Of a stretch of 64,000 nt of DNA, positions 1-9,703 are shown piece after piece (position 1 is the stretch's first letter; the number at the start of each line of letters is the position of its first letter). The DNA is from Clostridium sp. NkU-1 (lineage in GTDB: Bacteria; Bacillota_A; Clostridia; Lachnospirales; Lachnospiraceae). The stretch covers positions 124,001 to 188,000 of the forward strand of contig BBDR01000005.1 of assembly GCA_001312405.1 (NCBI GenBank), written 5' to 3'. Position numbers and translations under genes: made by a program. A model generated the notes under the pieces. That model was not told where the DNA came from. It did no database searches and saw only the letters and a list, made by a program, of their open reading frames with translations.

Positions 1-324
1 AGCAGCCACAACAATACCTTCCTTTAAGCAATGCTCTGCCATAGACAAAATAGGATCATGAACCGTTTCTGTCCATGTATCTCCGCCAGGCAAAATCAAG
101 GCATCTGCATTTTCCATGGTGCATTCATCAAGTTCCATATCCGGTAATATTTTCAGGCCTCCCATTGTAATAACAGGAGTCTTTTTAATTCCCACCGTAA
201 CGATTTTAGTTGGGGCTGAGCCTTTCTTATAATATCTTCCGGAGTTCAGCTCCGCAGTTAGATAACCTATTTCCCAATCAGCCATTGTGTCAAACACATA
301 AAGATATACAACGTTTTTATTCAT
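1..324 (-). CDS. DJ-1/PfpI-type class I glutamine amidotransferase-like protein (partial)
   Basis: The gene runs leftwards off the window, so only about 108 N-terminal residues are visible. It starts at an ATG (bases 324-322) with GGAGG eight bases upstream. The opening hydrophobic strand (VVYLYVF), the D-x4-WE segment and the strand-turn LILPGGDTW near residue 85 are typical of the DJ-1/PfpI superfamily, which holds peptidases, deglycase/chaperones and amidase-like enzymes. The nucleophile-elbow cysteine would lie beyond base 1, so activity and substrate cannot be judged. It shares its strand with the GGDEF gene but is separated from it by a strong terminator, so it is probably transcribed on its own. 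Confidence 0.75.
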   Translation of the reverse strand, partial: MNKNVVYLYVFDTMADWEIGYLTAELNSGRYYKKGSAPTKIVTVGIKKTPVITMGGLKILPDMELDECTMENADALILPGGDTWTETVHDPILSMAEHCLKEGIVVAA

Positions 325-409
325 ACATATGTCCTCCATTTTTTAATGTTTCAAGCGTTGATCAAATAATCAGCCGCGAGAAAAAACGATGTTATCTTTA
401 TAATAAAAC

Positions 410-440
410 AACTTCACTGACAACTGCTGTCAGTGAAGTT
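410..440 (-). terminator. Rho-independent terminator after the GGDEF gene
   Basis: A perfect 13-bp inverted repeat (410-422 with 428-440, 5-base loop) lies 20 bases past the GGDEF stop. On the minus strand it is followed by a T-rich tract (GTTTTATTAT). Confidence 0.8.
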
Positions 441-459
441 ATTGTTCATTATCCAAACA

Positions 460-1630
460 TCATAATTTAATTACTTCTATCCGATTTCGTCCATTCCTTT
501 TTGCCGCATACAACGCATCATCACTTATTTTATACAGTGTATATATGGAAGTGTTTTCATCTGGAATAACGGTGATGATTCCTATGCTTATGGTATATTT
601 TACAACATGATCTCTGCCAACGATAACAGAAGCATTCTCTGCAATCCTTCTTAATCTTTCTGCAACTTCTAAAGCCTCTTGTTCATTAGTTCCCGGAAGC
701 AATACCGTAAACTCTTCGCCGCCAATTCTGCCAAACAGATCATAATCCCGTAATTGACTTTTTATATTCACTGCAAAATCTTTAAGTACCATATCTCCTG
801 CATAATGGCCATGGATATCATTTATCTTTTTAAAGTTGTCCAGATCAATAAGAAAGAATGAAATAGGCTCCTTTCTTCTTTTAAATAATGAAAGATTCTC
901 TTTAGCCCGCAATAAGAATGCTCTGCGGTTGAATATATCAGTCAGTTCGTCATATGTAGCAACCTTAGTTAATTCCAAATCCGACTTTTCCTTTGCCATC
1001 AGGATAAAACCAATATTCCCGATTAACATGATCAGATACAGGCAGATAAAAAACAAAACATTGTATATATTATTGGACATCAAAGACATGGATTCTCTTA
1101 AACTCATTCCCACAAAAGCTCTTATAATAAGCAAAATGAATTCTGTTAAATAAATAAAAGCAACCGTTTTCTGTAAAACAGAGGAATTCTTATCCGTTAA
1201 TAATACATAAATTGGAAAGTACCACAGTATAATCATGGTGATGGATATAATTGAGACCCGCACCCCCTCCACATTATTCAGAAACAAGGCTAGATGGATC
1301 ATAACAATGGAAATGGCGGCAGCAATAAAATAAGCCCGTCTTATCAATTTGTTATAGCGCTTTTTTATAATCAAGAAAGCAATAATCTGCGTAGTATGAG
1401 CAATAATTAAAAAAAGAATCACCCATCGATATTGAAATAGATGAATTGATGATGCCCCGTAACCCAAGAAGGGCCCATGCAAAGGTATCAAAGAGCCTTG
1501 CAAATAAAAAAATATATAAAGAAGAATCCTTTTTATGTTGAACCATATAGGCAATACCTAATATTCCAGAAAAAAGATGCCCTATAACAATTGTGAATAT
1601 AAGGGTCTTTATGTTAAAATCTAAACTCAT
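460..1630 (-). CDS. Membrane diguanylate cyclase (GGDEF), frameshifted as sequenced
   Basis: A predicted 389-residue protein that would make cyclic-di-GMP from GTP at the membrane. The N-terminal half (about residues 1-200) consists of around seven hydrophobic segments. The C-terminal GGDEF domain shows the LDNFKxxND substrate-binding segment, the catalytic GGEEF and an RDYD inhibitory I-site five residues before it, so product inhibition is expected. The start is the ATG at 1630, preceded by GGGGAG. The frame breaks at an A7 run (1409-1415). With six bases the second and third membrane segments join smoothly and the total becomes an exact number of codons. The membrane part is an uncharacterised sensory module, so the signal is unknown. 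Confidence 0.85.
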
Positions 1631-1738
1631 TTTATTACTCCCCAACTTCATGGTGAAGTTCCATGGTGAAATTATAGGCAATTAACCGTTTTCAGTAAAC
1701 CTGACTTGAAGCCTTAGTTCCTAACAATTCTGCCTAAG

Positions 1739-1978
1739 CTAATCTCCCCCATCATACACCTTCATCATTAAATATTCATCAATCCCTTTACGATAACGAC
1801 CTGGAATGGTTCCTATGTACTTATATCCTGATTTCTCATCAAAAATCTTTGCACCCGGATTGTAATCTCCATCCACCAGGAATATTTTATCTCTGGTTTT
1901 AAAAACCATATTTTCCATTGCCTTCCTACAACAATCTAAATATTCTGCAGTTCCTTTTTTTAATTGAATATTCACCAC
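1739..1978 (-). pseudogene. GNAT acetyltransferase with internal deletion
   Basis: The 79-residue frame joins an N-terminal start (about residues 1-22, NIQLKKGTAEYLDCC) directly to a GNAT C-terminus: a strand with DYNPGAKIF, then GYKYIGTIPGRY and a GIDEYLMMK ending. The usual middle part, including the acetyl-CoA binding R/Q-x-x-G-x-G/A loop, is absent, so about 75 residues appear to have been lost in frame. Intact relatives are about 150 residues long. It is probably non-functional. The start has GGGGTGGAG just upstream. It reads away from the riboflavin operon and has no obvious operon partner. Confidence 0.55.
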
Positions 1979-2167
1979 TCCACCCCTTCATTTCCCTAAA
2001 TAAATAACCCGCTCCTCTAAATTTATGCACAATGTACATACTTTACCTGAATAACAACTAGTTTATAATAAAATTAAAGCAGACATAACGGTTGGTGTCA
2101 ACATTCTATTGCAACAAAAGCATTCAAGGAGCCATTATCCTTTTTATTGTAAACAGAATATTTTTAG

Positions 2168-2195
2168 TTGACAAATACAAAACAAGGAGTATAAT
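2168..2195 (+). promoter_or_regulatory. Sigma-A promoter of the riboflavin operon
   Basis: Consensus TTGACA (2168-2173) and TATAAT (2190-2195) separated by 16 bp, about 20 bp before the riboswitch. This is the strongest promoter match in the window. Confidence 0.85.
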
Positions 2196-2213
2196 GACAG
2201 GTAATTGAATAAT

Positions 2214-2320
2214 ATCTTCAGGGCAGGGTTAAATTCCCTACCGGTGGTAAAGCCCACGAGCCGCAAGGCATGATTCGGTGCAATTCCGAAGCCGACAGTA
2301 TAGTCTGGATAAAAGAAGAT
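2214..2320 (+). promoter_or_regulatory. FMN riboswitch (RFN element)
   Basis: All hallmarks of the FMN aptamer occur in order: the closing helix ATCTTC...GAAGAT, GGGCAGGGT, AATTCCCTACCGGTGGT, AGCCCACGAG, GATTCGGTG, AATTCCGAAGCCGACAG and TAGTCTGGAT. It lies between a consensus promoter and ribD. In this family FMN binding stabilises the aptamer and favours the downstream terminator, shutting off riboflavin synthesis. Confidence 0.97.
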
Positions 2321-2356
2321 GATAAATCACAGTATTTCTTTGTATATGTAAATTTG

Positions 2357-2390
2357 CTCTGGAACTATTTTTTTGTTCCGGAGTTTTTTT
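2357..2390 (+). terminator. Riboswitch-controlled attenuator terminator
   Basis: A 9-bp stem (2357-2365 with 2375-2383, one G-U pair) is followed directly by seven T. It sits 37 bases after the aptamer and 88 bases before ribD, as expected of a transcriptional expression platform. Confidence 0.85.
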
Positions 2391-2477
2391 ATTGCAGTAC
2401 ATACCTGTCTATGCTTGTGATAACTTAAATGCCTTGAACGACTTTGTTCAAGGTATTTTGTTTTTAGGAGGTGCTGC

Positions 2478-3578
2478 ATGACTGACACAGAATATATGAG
2501 ATTTGCTTTGCAGCTTGCAAAGAAAGGCTGTGGTTGGACAAATCCAAATCCCATGGTTGGAGCGGTTATCGTAAAAGACGGTAAGATTATCGGACAGGGA
2601 TATCACCGGAAATACGGGGAGCTCCATGCGGAACGCAACGCTCTTGCAAGCTGTCACACATCGCCAGAGGGAGCAGCCATGTATGTGACTTTGGAACCTT
2701 GCTGCCATTCCGGCAAGACACCCCCCTGCACTGAGGCGATCCTGGAAAGCGGGATCCGCCATGTGGTAATCGGTTCTTGTGACCCAAACCCGTTGGTGGC
2801 AGGAAAAGGCATTGAGCTGTTACGTTCCTCTGGAATTGAGGTGACAAAAGGAGTTTTAAAAGAGGAATGTGATTCACTGAACCAAAGTTTCTTTCACTAC
2901 ATCCAAAACAAAACACCCTATGTGATCATGAAATACGCCATGACTCTGGATGGGAAGATTGCGACACACACTGGCAAATCCCAATGGATCACCGGTGTAG
3001 CGGCTCGGCACCGCGTTCATGAGGACCGGCACCGCTATTCTGCCATTATGGCAGGGGTCGGCACTGTCCTTTCGGACGACCCGCTGCTGACCTGCCGGTT
3101 GGAAAACAGCAGAAACCCGCTCCGTATTGTCTGTGATACCCATCTTAAAACGCCCTTAAGTGCAAGGATTGTTACTGCCACTGGTACTGCCTCTACTCTC
3201 CTTGCTACGGCAGTTACAGACAAAGACAAACACCGCCCTTATCTGGAAGCAGGCTGTGACATTTTAGTACTTCCTCAAAAAGAAGGGCATATCGATTTAA
3301 ACTGCCTTATGACAGCTCTTGGTGAAAGAAAAATTGACAGCGTTTTGCTGGAGGGCGGCGGCACCTTAAACTGGTCTGCCCTGCAAAGCGGAATCGTCCA
3401 CAAAGTGCAGGCCTACATTGCCCCTAAGCTATTTGGCGGCAGCGGAAAAACCCCGGTAATGGGCCTTGGCGTAGATAGCCCTGATCAGGCGTTTCATCTA
3501 GGAAAACCGGCTATTTCATTGATTGAGGAGGATATTCTATTGGAAAGCGAGGTGATCCGGTGTTCACAGGAATCATAG
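2478..3578 (+). CDS. ribD: Riboflavin biosynthesis bifunctional deaminase/reductase RibD
   Basis: A 366-residue protein catalysing the deamination and reduction steps after GTP cyclohydrolase II. Residues 1-145 form the cytidine-deaminase-like domain: HAE zinc motif near residue 51 and PCCHSGKTPPC near 74-84 supply the zinc ligands and catalytic Glu. The C-terminal NADPH-dependent reductase follows, with KYAMTLDGKIA, a GVGTVLSDDP segment and a LEGGGTLN motif. The start is the ATG at 2478 with AGGAGG ten bases upstream. It is intact and first in the operon, under the FMN riboswitch. Its end overlaps ribE by 19 bases, suggesting translational coupling. Confidence 0.96.
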   Translation: MTDTEYMRFALQLAKKGCGWTNPNPMVGAVIVKDGKIIGQGYHRKYGELHAERNALASCHTSPEGAAMYVTLEPCCHSGKTPPCTEAILESGIRHVVIGSCDPNPLVAGKGIELLRSSGIEVTKGVLKEECDSLNQSFFHYIQNKTPYVIMKYAMTLDGKIATHTGKSQWITGVAARHRVHEDRHRYSAIMAGVGTVLSDDPLLTCRLENSRNPLRIVCDTHLKTPLSARIVTATGTASTLLATAVTDKDKHRPYLEAGCDILVLPQKEGHIDLNCLMTALGERKIDSVLLEGGGTLNWSALQSGIVHKVQAYIAPKLFGGSGKTPVMGLGVDSPDQAFHLGKPAISLIEEDILLESEVIRCSQES

Positions 3579-4198
3579 AAGAAATCGGCAAAATTCAAAC
3601 CATCCGCAAAGGCCCAGAATCTTCATTTCTCTCTGTTCAGGCAAAGAAAATCATGGAGGATGTCCGCCTGGGGGACAGTATCGCAGTAAACGGTGTTTGT
3701 CTCACGGTTGCAGCCTTTTCTCAAGGCGGATTTACTGCCGATGTTATGAACGAGACCTTTAACCGTTCCTCTCTTGGAAGTTTATCAACGGGAAGCCCTG
3801 TCAATTTAGAGCGGGCAATGCCGGCAAACGGAAGATTCGGGGGACATATTGTTTCAGGCCATATCGATGGCACCGGAACAGTATCTGCCATTCAAAAAGA
3901 CGACAATGCCGTTTGGTATACCATTAAAACCACACCTGATATTTTGCGGTACATCATAGAAAAAGGATCTGTCGCTATTGACGGAATCAGCCTTACTGTA
4001 GCAAAAGTTAAAAGGGATAGCTTCAGCGTTTCTGTCATCCCCCATACAGCATCAATGACCATTTTGCCAGGCAGGCGCATTGGTGATACGGTCAATCTTG
4101 AAAACGACTGTATCGGCAAATACGTGGAACGGCTGATGGGCATTCAGCAGCCTGAAAATAATATCACAGCCGGCTTTCTTAAGAAATACGGCTTTTAG
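3560..4198 (+). CDS. ribE: Riboflavin synthase alpha chain
   Basis: A 212-residue enzyme that converts two 6,7-dimethyl-8-ribityllumazine molecules into riboflavin. It shows the diagnostic [11 protein letters not shown]-terminus and two internally repeated lumazine-binding domains, each with a [17 protein letters not shown] or [12 protein letters not shown] motif (about residues 38-50 and 133-145) and a [10 protein letters not shown] segment. The start is GTG at 3560 with GAGG upstream, inside the end of ribD. Length and motifs are normal and the frame is intact. It is the second gene of the operon, 11 bases before ribBA. Confidence 0.96.
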   Translation: MFTGIIEEIGKIQTIRKGPESSFLSVQAKKIMEDVRLGDSIAVNGVCLTVAAFSQGGFTADVMNETFNRSSLGSLSTGSPVNLERAMPANGRFGGHIVSGHIDGTGTVSAIQKDDNAVWYTIKTTPDILRYIIEKGSVAIDGISLTVAKVKRDSFSVSVIPHTASMTILPGRRIGDTVNLENDCIGKYVERLMGIQQPENNITAGFLKKYGF

Positions 4199-4209
4199 GA
4201 GGAATCGAA

Positions 4210-5420
4210 ATGTTTCAATACAACACCATTGAAGAAGCACTGAATGAACTGCGGCAAGGAAGAATTGTTCTTGTGACAGACGATAAAGACCGGGAAAATG
4301 AAGGAGATTTTATTTGTGCCGCTGAGTTTGCCACCACGGAAAATGTGAATTTTATGGCAATACATGGCAAAGGTCTCATTTGCATGCCAATGAGCGCAGA
4401 GTTTTGTAAAAAGCTGAAACTCCCTCAGATGGTTTCTGATAACAGCGATAACCACGAAACAGCCTTTACTGTATCCATTGATCATGTGGATACCACCACC
4501 GGAATTTCAGCGGCAGAACGCAGCCTCACTGCCATGAAATGTGTGGAGGAGAAAACAAGGCCAGAGGATTTCCGCCGGCCCGGTCATATGTTCCCTTTGC
4601 TGGCAAGAAAAAAACGGCGTACTGGAGCGTAACGGACATACAGAAGCACTGTGGATCTGATGCGGCTGTCCGGCTTAAAGGAATGCGGCCTGTGCTGTGA
4701 GATCATGCGGGAGGACGGAACCATGATGCGCACTCCGGAATTAATGGAACTTGCGCATAAATGGGGGCTTAAGATAATCACCATAAAAGACTTACAGGAA
4801 TACCGCAAAAGAAATGATAAGCTTGTTGAACAGGTCACCTGCACAGATCTTCCTACAAAATACGGTAATTTTAAGGTTTATGGATACATCAGCAAGCTAA
4901 ACGGGGAGCATCATGTGGCGTTGGTAAAAGGTGAGATCGGTGATGGTCAAAATCTTTTATGCCGGGTTCATTCCGAGTGCCTTACCGGAGACGCTTTCGG
5001 CTCAGAGCGCTGTGATTGCGGACAGCAGTTTGCGGCAGCAATGACACAAATCGAGAAAGAAGGCCGCGGATCCTGCTATACATGCGTCAGGAAGGCCGCG
5101 GGATCGGCCTGATCAATAAGCTGCGTGCCTATGCCCTTCAAGATAAAGGGATGGATACTCTGGAGGCTAATCTCGCCCTTGGCTTTGACGGGGATATGCG
5201 GGAGTATTTTATCGGTGCACAGATTCTCCGTGACCTTGGGGTAAAAACATTGCAGCTGCTCACGAACAACCCGGACAAAGTCTATCAGCTTTCTGGTTTT
5301 GGTATTGAGATTACAGAGAGAATTCCCATTCAGATGGATGCTACTGCACATGATCTGTTTTATTTAAAAAACAAAGCAGAGAAAAATGGGCCATATTTTG
5401 AATTATTAATATATTTCTAA
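4210..5420 (+). CDS. ribBA: Bifunctional DHBP synthase / GTP cyclohydrolase II RibBA, frameshifted as sequenced
   Basis: Restored, this is a 403-residue fusion. The RibB half makes 3,4-dihydroxy-2-butanone 4-phosphate ([16 protein letters not shown], then [10 protein letters not shown]); the RibA half opens GTP ([18 protein letters not shown] zinc site, GRGIGLINK). Three single-base breaks interrupt it: an extra A in the run 4608-4614, a missing base after 4648 (between EA and VDLMR) and a missing A at 5070/5071 (within GRGILLYM). Correcting all three gives exactly 404 codons. Two lie within 40 bases of each other and none removes a motif, so sequencing or assembly error is the simplest view. 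The start ATG 4210 has AGGAGG upstream. Confidence 0.93.
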
Positions 5421-5433
5421 AGGAGAACTTACA

Positions 5434-5904
5434 ATGAAAACATTTGAAGGAAAACTCGTATCAAAGGATATGAAAATCGGCATTGTTGCCGCACGATTCA
5501 ATGAATTTATAACTGCCAAACTGTTAAGCGGCGCCCTGGACGGACTAAGGCGCCATGAGGTCAGCGATGACTGCATAGACACTGCATGGGTTCCCGGAGC
5601 ATTTGAAATTCCGCTGATTGCCTCTAAAATGGCAAAGAGCGGAAAATACGATGCGGTGATCTGCCTTGGCGCAGTCATTCGCGGCAGCACAACCCACTAC
5701 GATTATGTGTGCAATGAGGTATCCAAAGGCATTGCAAGCATATCCCTTAGCAGTGATATTCCAGTTATGTTTGGCGTGCTGACAACAGAAAACATCGAGC
5801 AGGCCATTGAACGTGCAGGCACCAAGGCCGGCAACAAAGGCTTTGACTGCGCTGTCGGGGCCATTGAAATGGTCAACCTCATCCGTGAAATTGATGCTCG
5901 TTAA
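5434..5904 (+). CDS. ribH: 6,7-dimethyl-8-ribityllumazine synthase
   Basis: A 156-residue subunit condensing dihydroxybutanone phosphate with the ribitylamino-pyrimidine. Typical motifs are [13 protein letters not shown] at the N-terminus, the WVPGAFEIP segment, [16 protein letters not shown] (substrate-binding loop with catalytic His) and [15 protein letters not shown]. Start ATG 5434 with AAGGAGA. It is the last gene of the riboflavin operon, 13 bases after ribBA. Its final 26 bases overlap the 3' end of the convergent MFS gene, and no clear terminator lies between them. Confidence 0.96.
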   Translation: MKTFEGKLVSKDMKIGIVAARFNEFITAKLLSGALDGLRRHEVSDDCIDTAWVPGAFEIPLIASKMAKSGKYDAVICLGAVIRGSTTHYDYVCNEVSKGIASISLSSDIPVMFGVLTTENIEQAIERAGTKAGNKGFDCAVGAIEMVNLIREIDAR

Positions 5905-7074
5905 GGCCAGGCTGATCCATTCCATAGAACATGCGTCGGGTACAGATACTAATTCCTATCATTATTAAGGCAGCCATATAAAAAGGAAGGTATGTACTGC
6001 TTCCTATCTTATCAAACACAATACCATAAAGGAACTGTCCAAGAGGATTCGTACACATACAAACACACATAACACAAGAAATGACTTTCCCGGTTAATTC
6101 TTTGGGCGTTAATATCTGAAGATATGTCATTACTTGTATTTGGAATAATGTTGACAATACCAGCATCAGAGAACACCCCATTAAGAGAAATGGACTCGTC
6201 TTTGATTTTAGTTTCTTCGAAAATACTCCGGCGATCAAACCTCCTAATATGCATCCGGCAGCGATGATACCTTGCGCAAATCCGTATAACCGATTGGCAG
6301 TATTAGGGGAAAATCCCAGATGCTGAGTAATTAGAACCGGAACTCCTATTAAAACCAGAGAGGTCAAAAAAAGATTGATAGAAGCAAAAATCAATGACAG
6401 CTTCCACAAAATCGGCTGCTCCTTAAACATAAAACCAAAACTTTCTTTTAAGTCGTTGAAGCCGGTAATGATTATATTTCCTTTTGCCCGCCTTTTTTTC
6501 AAATGGAATATGGATAAAGATTTCCATTACGGCAGCCACGAAAAAACAGCCAATACTTACATATAGAATCGGCGCTAACCCAACAATGGAAAATAATATA
6601 CCGCCAATTACCGGCCCAACCATACCGGCCAGTGAGCTTATTAAATCAACAATGGAATTGGCCTGCATGATATTTTCTCCATCTACCAGAACAGGTACGC
6701 TGGCCTTTACTGCTGGCTGATATGCCCCCTGTATACCATACAGAATAATCATTGTTATTGTCATAAGCGGTATAACATCTATTTTCCCTACCAGCAGACA
6801 AAACAGGAAAATAAGCATTGCTGTGGCAAAATCCAGAATCACCATGATGTTTCTCTTATTAACACGATCAGCGATGATTCCTCCTATGGGAAACAGGATA
6901 ATCATAGGAATAAATGAGCAGGCCAGAATTGTCCCAAATAAAACGGACGAGCCTGTTTGGTTTAACAGGTAGAGAGGAAGCGCATACCTTAAAATCTGAT
7001 TTCCGAATAAGGAAATAATCTGGCCTATTGCCACAAGTAAAAAAATCTTTTGAAAATATCGCTTTATTTTGCAT
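5879..7074 (-). CDS. MFS efflux transporter (macrolide-efflux MefA-like), frameshifted as sequenced
   Basis: Restored length is 397 residues with about 12 membrane segments. The first half shows [16 protein letters not shown] and the [12 protein letters not shown] loop-2/3 motif of the MefA/DHA3 type drug exporters; a second repeat block follows from about 6500 down. Two A/T7 runs (7039-7045 and 6493-6499) each carry one base too many, and removing both gives exactly 398 codons. The true start is the ATG at 7074 with AAGGAG about 10 bases upstream; its frame joins the rest only after correction. A MarR-family gene lies immediately upstream on the same strand behind its own terminator, so MarR control of this pump is plausible. 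The substrate is unknown. Confidence 0.8.
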
Positions 7075-7122
7075 AATCCTTTGTTCTCCTTTCGAAACAC
7101 ATCTTTGTGTCCTAGGAAACAT

Positions 7123-7152
7123 ACTTTATCACTTTTTTTGTGTCCTTGTCAA
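7123..7152 (-). promoter_or_regulatory. Promoter of the MFS gene
   Basis: On the minus strand TTGACA (7152-7147) and TAAAGT (7128-7123) are spaced by 18 bp, about 50 bp before the MFS start. Confidence 0.5.
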
Positions 7153-7163
7153 CAAAATAATTG

Positions 7164-7202
7164 CAATAAAAATGCAGCCCGCTCTCTATGGAGTTGGGCT
7201 GC
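7164..7202 (-). terminator. Terminator after the MarR gene
   Basis: GCAGCCC (7174-7180) pairs with GGGCTGC (7196-7202); on the minus strand ATTTTTATTG follows. A T7 run also follows on the plus strand a little downstream, so it may act weakly both ways. Confidence 0.6.
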
Positions 7203-7315
7203 CTGTGGTTTTTTTCATTATTCAAGGCTATTTAGTTGTGATTAAGCATTCTGGTACACTTGCGCCTGGTCATCATCTCCTATTCCATAACGCGCTTTAA
7301 ATGGGCCTGGTACAA

Positions 7316-7806
7316 CTACAGTTTATCATAACATTCCGACTTCATATCTACACCCAGCTTTTCTATTTCTGCATCCAAATGGTTATTATACTTTTCCGCA
7401 AAACGAATCATACTGTCTAATTGCTTCTCAGTTACCTGATCAAATACGGCTTTATCCCGCTCCTGGAACTCTTTATGCAGTTCCTCGTGGACTTTGTAAA
7501 TTGAGCTTCCTTGTTCCGTAAGCCTGAAATAGATTTCTTTCTTGTTGTCCGGCTTCTGGTAGCTATGGATAAGACCTTTTTCTATGAGTTTTTTTAGTTA
7601 TTTTACTTATGGCACTTCTAGTCATATAAAAAGACTCTGCAAGCTTTGTCACATTGGAATCTTCATTTTTTTCCGATGTATTCAATGCAATGTATTTCAG
7701 AAGGCTTATAATCCTTAAGGCTTTCTTTCATCTTAAACCCATCAAGCCAAATCTTCTTGTTAAATAAATCCCAAAAACCCTTTATAACCTGTTCTTCTTT
7801 ATTCAC
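7316..7806 (-). CDS. MarR family transcriptional regulator, frameshifted as sequenced
   Basis: Two extra bases, in T7 runs at 7589-7595 and 7666-7672, hide this gene. With both removed it is a 162-residue winged-helix regulator: an N-terminal helix with KIWLDGF, helices with KPSEIHCIEYI, a recognition helix VTKLAESFYMTRSAISKITKKLIEKG and the wing YQKPDNKKEIYFRLTEQG, then a dimerisation helix. It starts at GTG 7806 with GGGAGGAC upstream. It lies just before the MFS exporter on the same strand and is its likely local regulator. The ligand is unknown. Confidence 0.8.
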
Positions 7807-8139
7807 TGCCTGTCCTCCCACCCGTTGGTGCATTAATAATATTATACTGAATGTTTGTTTCTATTTCAACCTGTGTTTAAAACAGGCAGGCTTATTTTCC
7901 AATAAAGTAATCTTCTCTCGGGAGAATTTAAGGGACTGAAGACACCCCTGCTGTCAATGGCTTCCTCAATCATAGATGGGTACTCTACGGAGCGTTTATT
8001 GAAAAAACCACAGGCAAGAGCTACAATCATTTCGCGGCGGAGAAAGCATGCAAAACGATAAAGCACATAATATCATCCATTTTAAGATGATGTAATTACT
8101 TTTTGATAATATAAAATGAAAAAGTATGAAAAGGAGAAA
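7807..8139 (+). other. Gap with no supported gene
   Basis: No clear gene. A 50-codon plus-strand stretch (about 7934-8091, after a TAA) has a protein-like composition (includes WVLYGAFIEKTTGKSYNHF) but no start codon or ribosome site. It could be a relic. The segment before 8140 is A/T-rich and may hold the promoter of the DUF2087 gene. Confidence 0.3.
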
Positions 8140-8454
8140 ATGAATTTGAATCGTAAAATTAAAATAGATAATTTTCTTGATGATTATGGAAGAATAACGC
8201 AATTACCTCAAAAGAAAACCTTCCGGGCTGCGACACTCTGCTATCTAGCTGAAAAGTTTGCATCTGACCGGGATTATACTGAAAAAGAAGTAAACTCCAT
8301 CTGTGAAGAATGGCATACGTTCGGAGATTATTTCATACTTAGGCGGGAACTTATTAATAATGGGTTATTATGCCGTGAGCCAAACGGTTCTCGTTATTGG
8401 AAACCAACTGCCTTTCATCCGATTGACTCCTATAACTGGGATAGCGAACCCTGA
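8140..8454 (+). CDS. DUF2087 domain-containing protein
   Basis: A small protein (104 residues from ATG 8140; an in-frame ATG at 8116 would give 112). It matches the DUF2087 pattern: FLDDYGRITQLPQKK, then LCYLAEKFASDRDYTEKEVNSIC, then DYFILRRELINNGLLCREPNGSRYWK near the C-terminus. Such domains look like winged-helix DNA-binding modules and often sit at the C-terminus of ArsR-type regulators, but the function is unknown. AAGGAG lies directly before ATG 8140, favouring that start although the spacing is short. It stands alone between divergent or unrelated genes. Confidence 0.75.
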   Translation: MNLNRKIKIDNFLDDYGRITQLPQKKTFRAATLCYLAEKFASDRDYTEKEVNSICEEWHTFGDYFILRRELINNGLLCREPNGSRYWKPTAFHPIDSYNWDSEP

Positions 8455-8548
8455 GAGCCTAATATAGTCAATATAACTGCCTGGCCATACTAACAGATAA
8501 TAAAAGATGACGGCATTATTTTAAGTACAGGAGCAAAGCTTTACCTTG

Positions 8549-8869
8549 CTATTCCACAAACTGATGTCCCCATTTACACATCGCATCCAACACCGGCATA
8601 AGGGACTTTCCTTTATCCGTAAGCCGGTATTCCACCTTAGGCGGCACCTGGGGATATTCTGTCCGAATGATTAACCCATCCGCTTCAAGCTCCTTTAATT
8701 GATTACTGAGCATTTTATGGGTGATGCTTTTAAGGGCTCTTTTTATCTCACTATACCTCATTACTTTACAATGCCATAGCCAGAAAAGAATATGCATTTT
8801 CCACTTTCCGCCTACCAGGGACAATGTATATTCAAATGGCTTGGAATAGACTTCTTCTTCATGATCCAT
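8549..8869 (-). CDS. HxlR family transcriptional regulator
   Basis: A complete 106-residue winged-helix protein of the HxlR/YodB family: LVGGKWKMHILFWL at the start of the domain, RYSEIKRALKSITHKMLSNQLKELEADGLI as the recognition region, and YPQVPPKVEYRLTDKGKSL as the wing. The start ATG 8869 has AAAGGAG upstream. It is divergent from a flavin reductase-like gene across 104 bp, the common arrangement in which such regulators (often redox or electrophile sensing through a Cys) control the divergent oxidoreductase. Only one Cys at the C-terminal MCKW and one in LWHCK are visible, so redox sensing is possible but unproven. Confidence 0.88.
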   Translation of the reverse strand: MDHEEEVYSKPFEYTLSLVGGKWKMHILFWLWHCKVMRYSEIKRALKSITHKMLSNQLKELEADGLIIRTEYPQVPPKVEYRLTDKGKSLMPVLDAMCKWGHQFVE

Positions 8870-8973
8870 TCTAACTCTCCTTTTTTATAGTATCTATCCT
8901 AAAAGTGCATACTTGTTAATATAATTATTCTATCATAATATAATAAACATAAAATGACAAGGAGGATAACACG

Positions 8974-9511
8974 ATGAAAAGAGAAATTGAAGTATTTGAT
9001 TATGCGAATGAAATTATAAAAGCGCTGAAAACAGGCGTTTTGCTGACCACAAAAGCAGATGATAAAGTGAATTCTATGACAATCTCCTGGGGTACCCTGG
9101 GAATTGAATGGTCGAAACCTATATTTACTGTTTTCGTCAGAGAAAATCGCTTTACAAAACTTCAGCTGGAAAAAAAATCCTGAATTCACCATAAATATAC
9201 CACATGGCGATTTTGACAAGAAGATATTGGGTATTTGCGGGACAAAATCTGGCCATACAATTGATAAAATCAAAGAACTTAACCTGACACTTGAAGCACC
9301 CGGTCATATCTCGGTTCCTGCCATTAAGGAACTTCCTTTAACCCTTGAGTGCAGGGTTGTATACAAGCAAAAACAAGATGAGCATGAAATTACGGAAGAA
9401 AACAGAAACACATTTTACCCACAGGACGTTGATAGTTCATTCCACGGTGCAAACAAAGATTATCATACCGCTTATTACGGAGAGATTCTAAGTGCATATA
9501 TTATCGAATAA
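8974..9511 (+). CDS. Flavin reductase family protein (FMN-binding split barrel), frameshifted as sequenced
   Basis: Restored length is 178 residues. It has the flavin-reductase split-barrel pattern: LLTTKADDKVNSMTISWGTLG, then WSKPIFTVFVRENRFT (FMN phosphate-binding region), FTINIPHGDFDKKILGICGTKSG and KIKELNLTLEAP. One extra A in the A8 run at 9170-9177 breaks the frame; removing it gives 179 codons. Start ATG 8974 with AAGGAGG eight bases upstream. It is divergent from the HxlR regulator and probably under its control. Likely an NAD(P)H:flavin or substrate-specific oxidoreductase; partner unknown. Confidence 0.85.
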
Positions 9512-9628
9512 AATAAATGCCAGGCTTGCTGTCTTTTGTATGTGTTCAGTTGTTATATAGCTTTTAGGCATAAATAAAACCTCCTGCCGTATTTTAAGCC
9601 TGCGGCAAGATGATGACACTCCACCTGG

Positions 9629-9701
9629 TACAAGCAAGTCCCCGCCACCACCACTTAATTATTTTCACATTTGAAGTAGGGGACTTACTTGATTCGGTTA
9701 A
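9629..9701. repeat. Hairpin repeat, copy A (IS200/IS605-end-like)
   Basis: AAGCAAGTCCCC and AGGGGACTTACTT bracket an imperfect hairpin, followed by the conserved core ACTTGATTCGGTTAA. The same layout recurs at 57651-57713 (65 bp alignable, this copy having 8 extra bases in the left arm) and, with a different stem, at 11670-11711. No transposase gene is attached. Confidence 0.6.
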
Positions 9702-9703
9702 AT

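Noticed and set aside
9512..9628. Possible transposase start (GGAGGTTTTATTTATG on the minus strand) next to hairpin repeat A
   Set aside because: The frame stops after about 26 codons and shows no TnpA-like residues.
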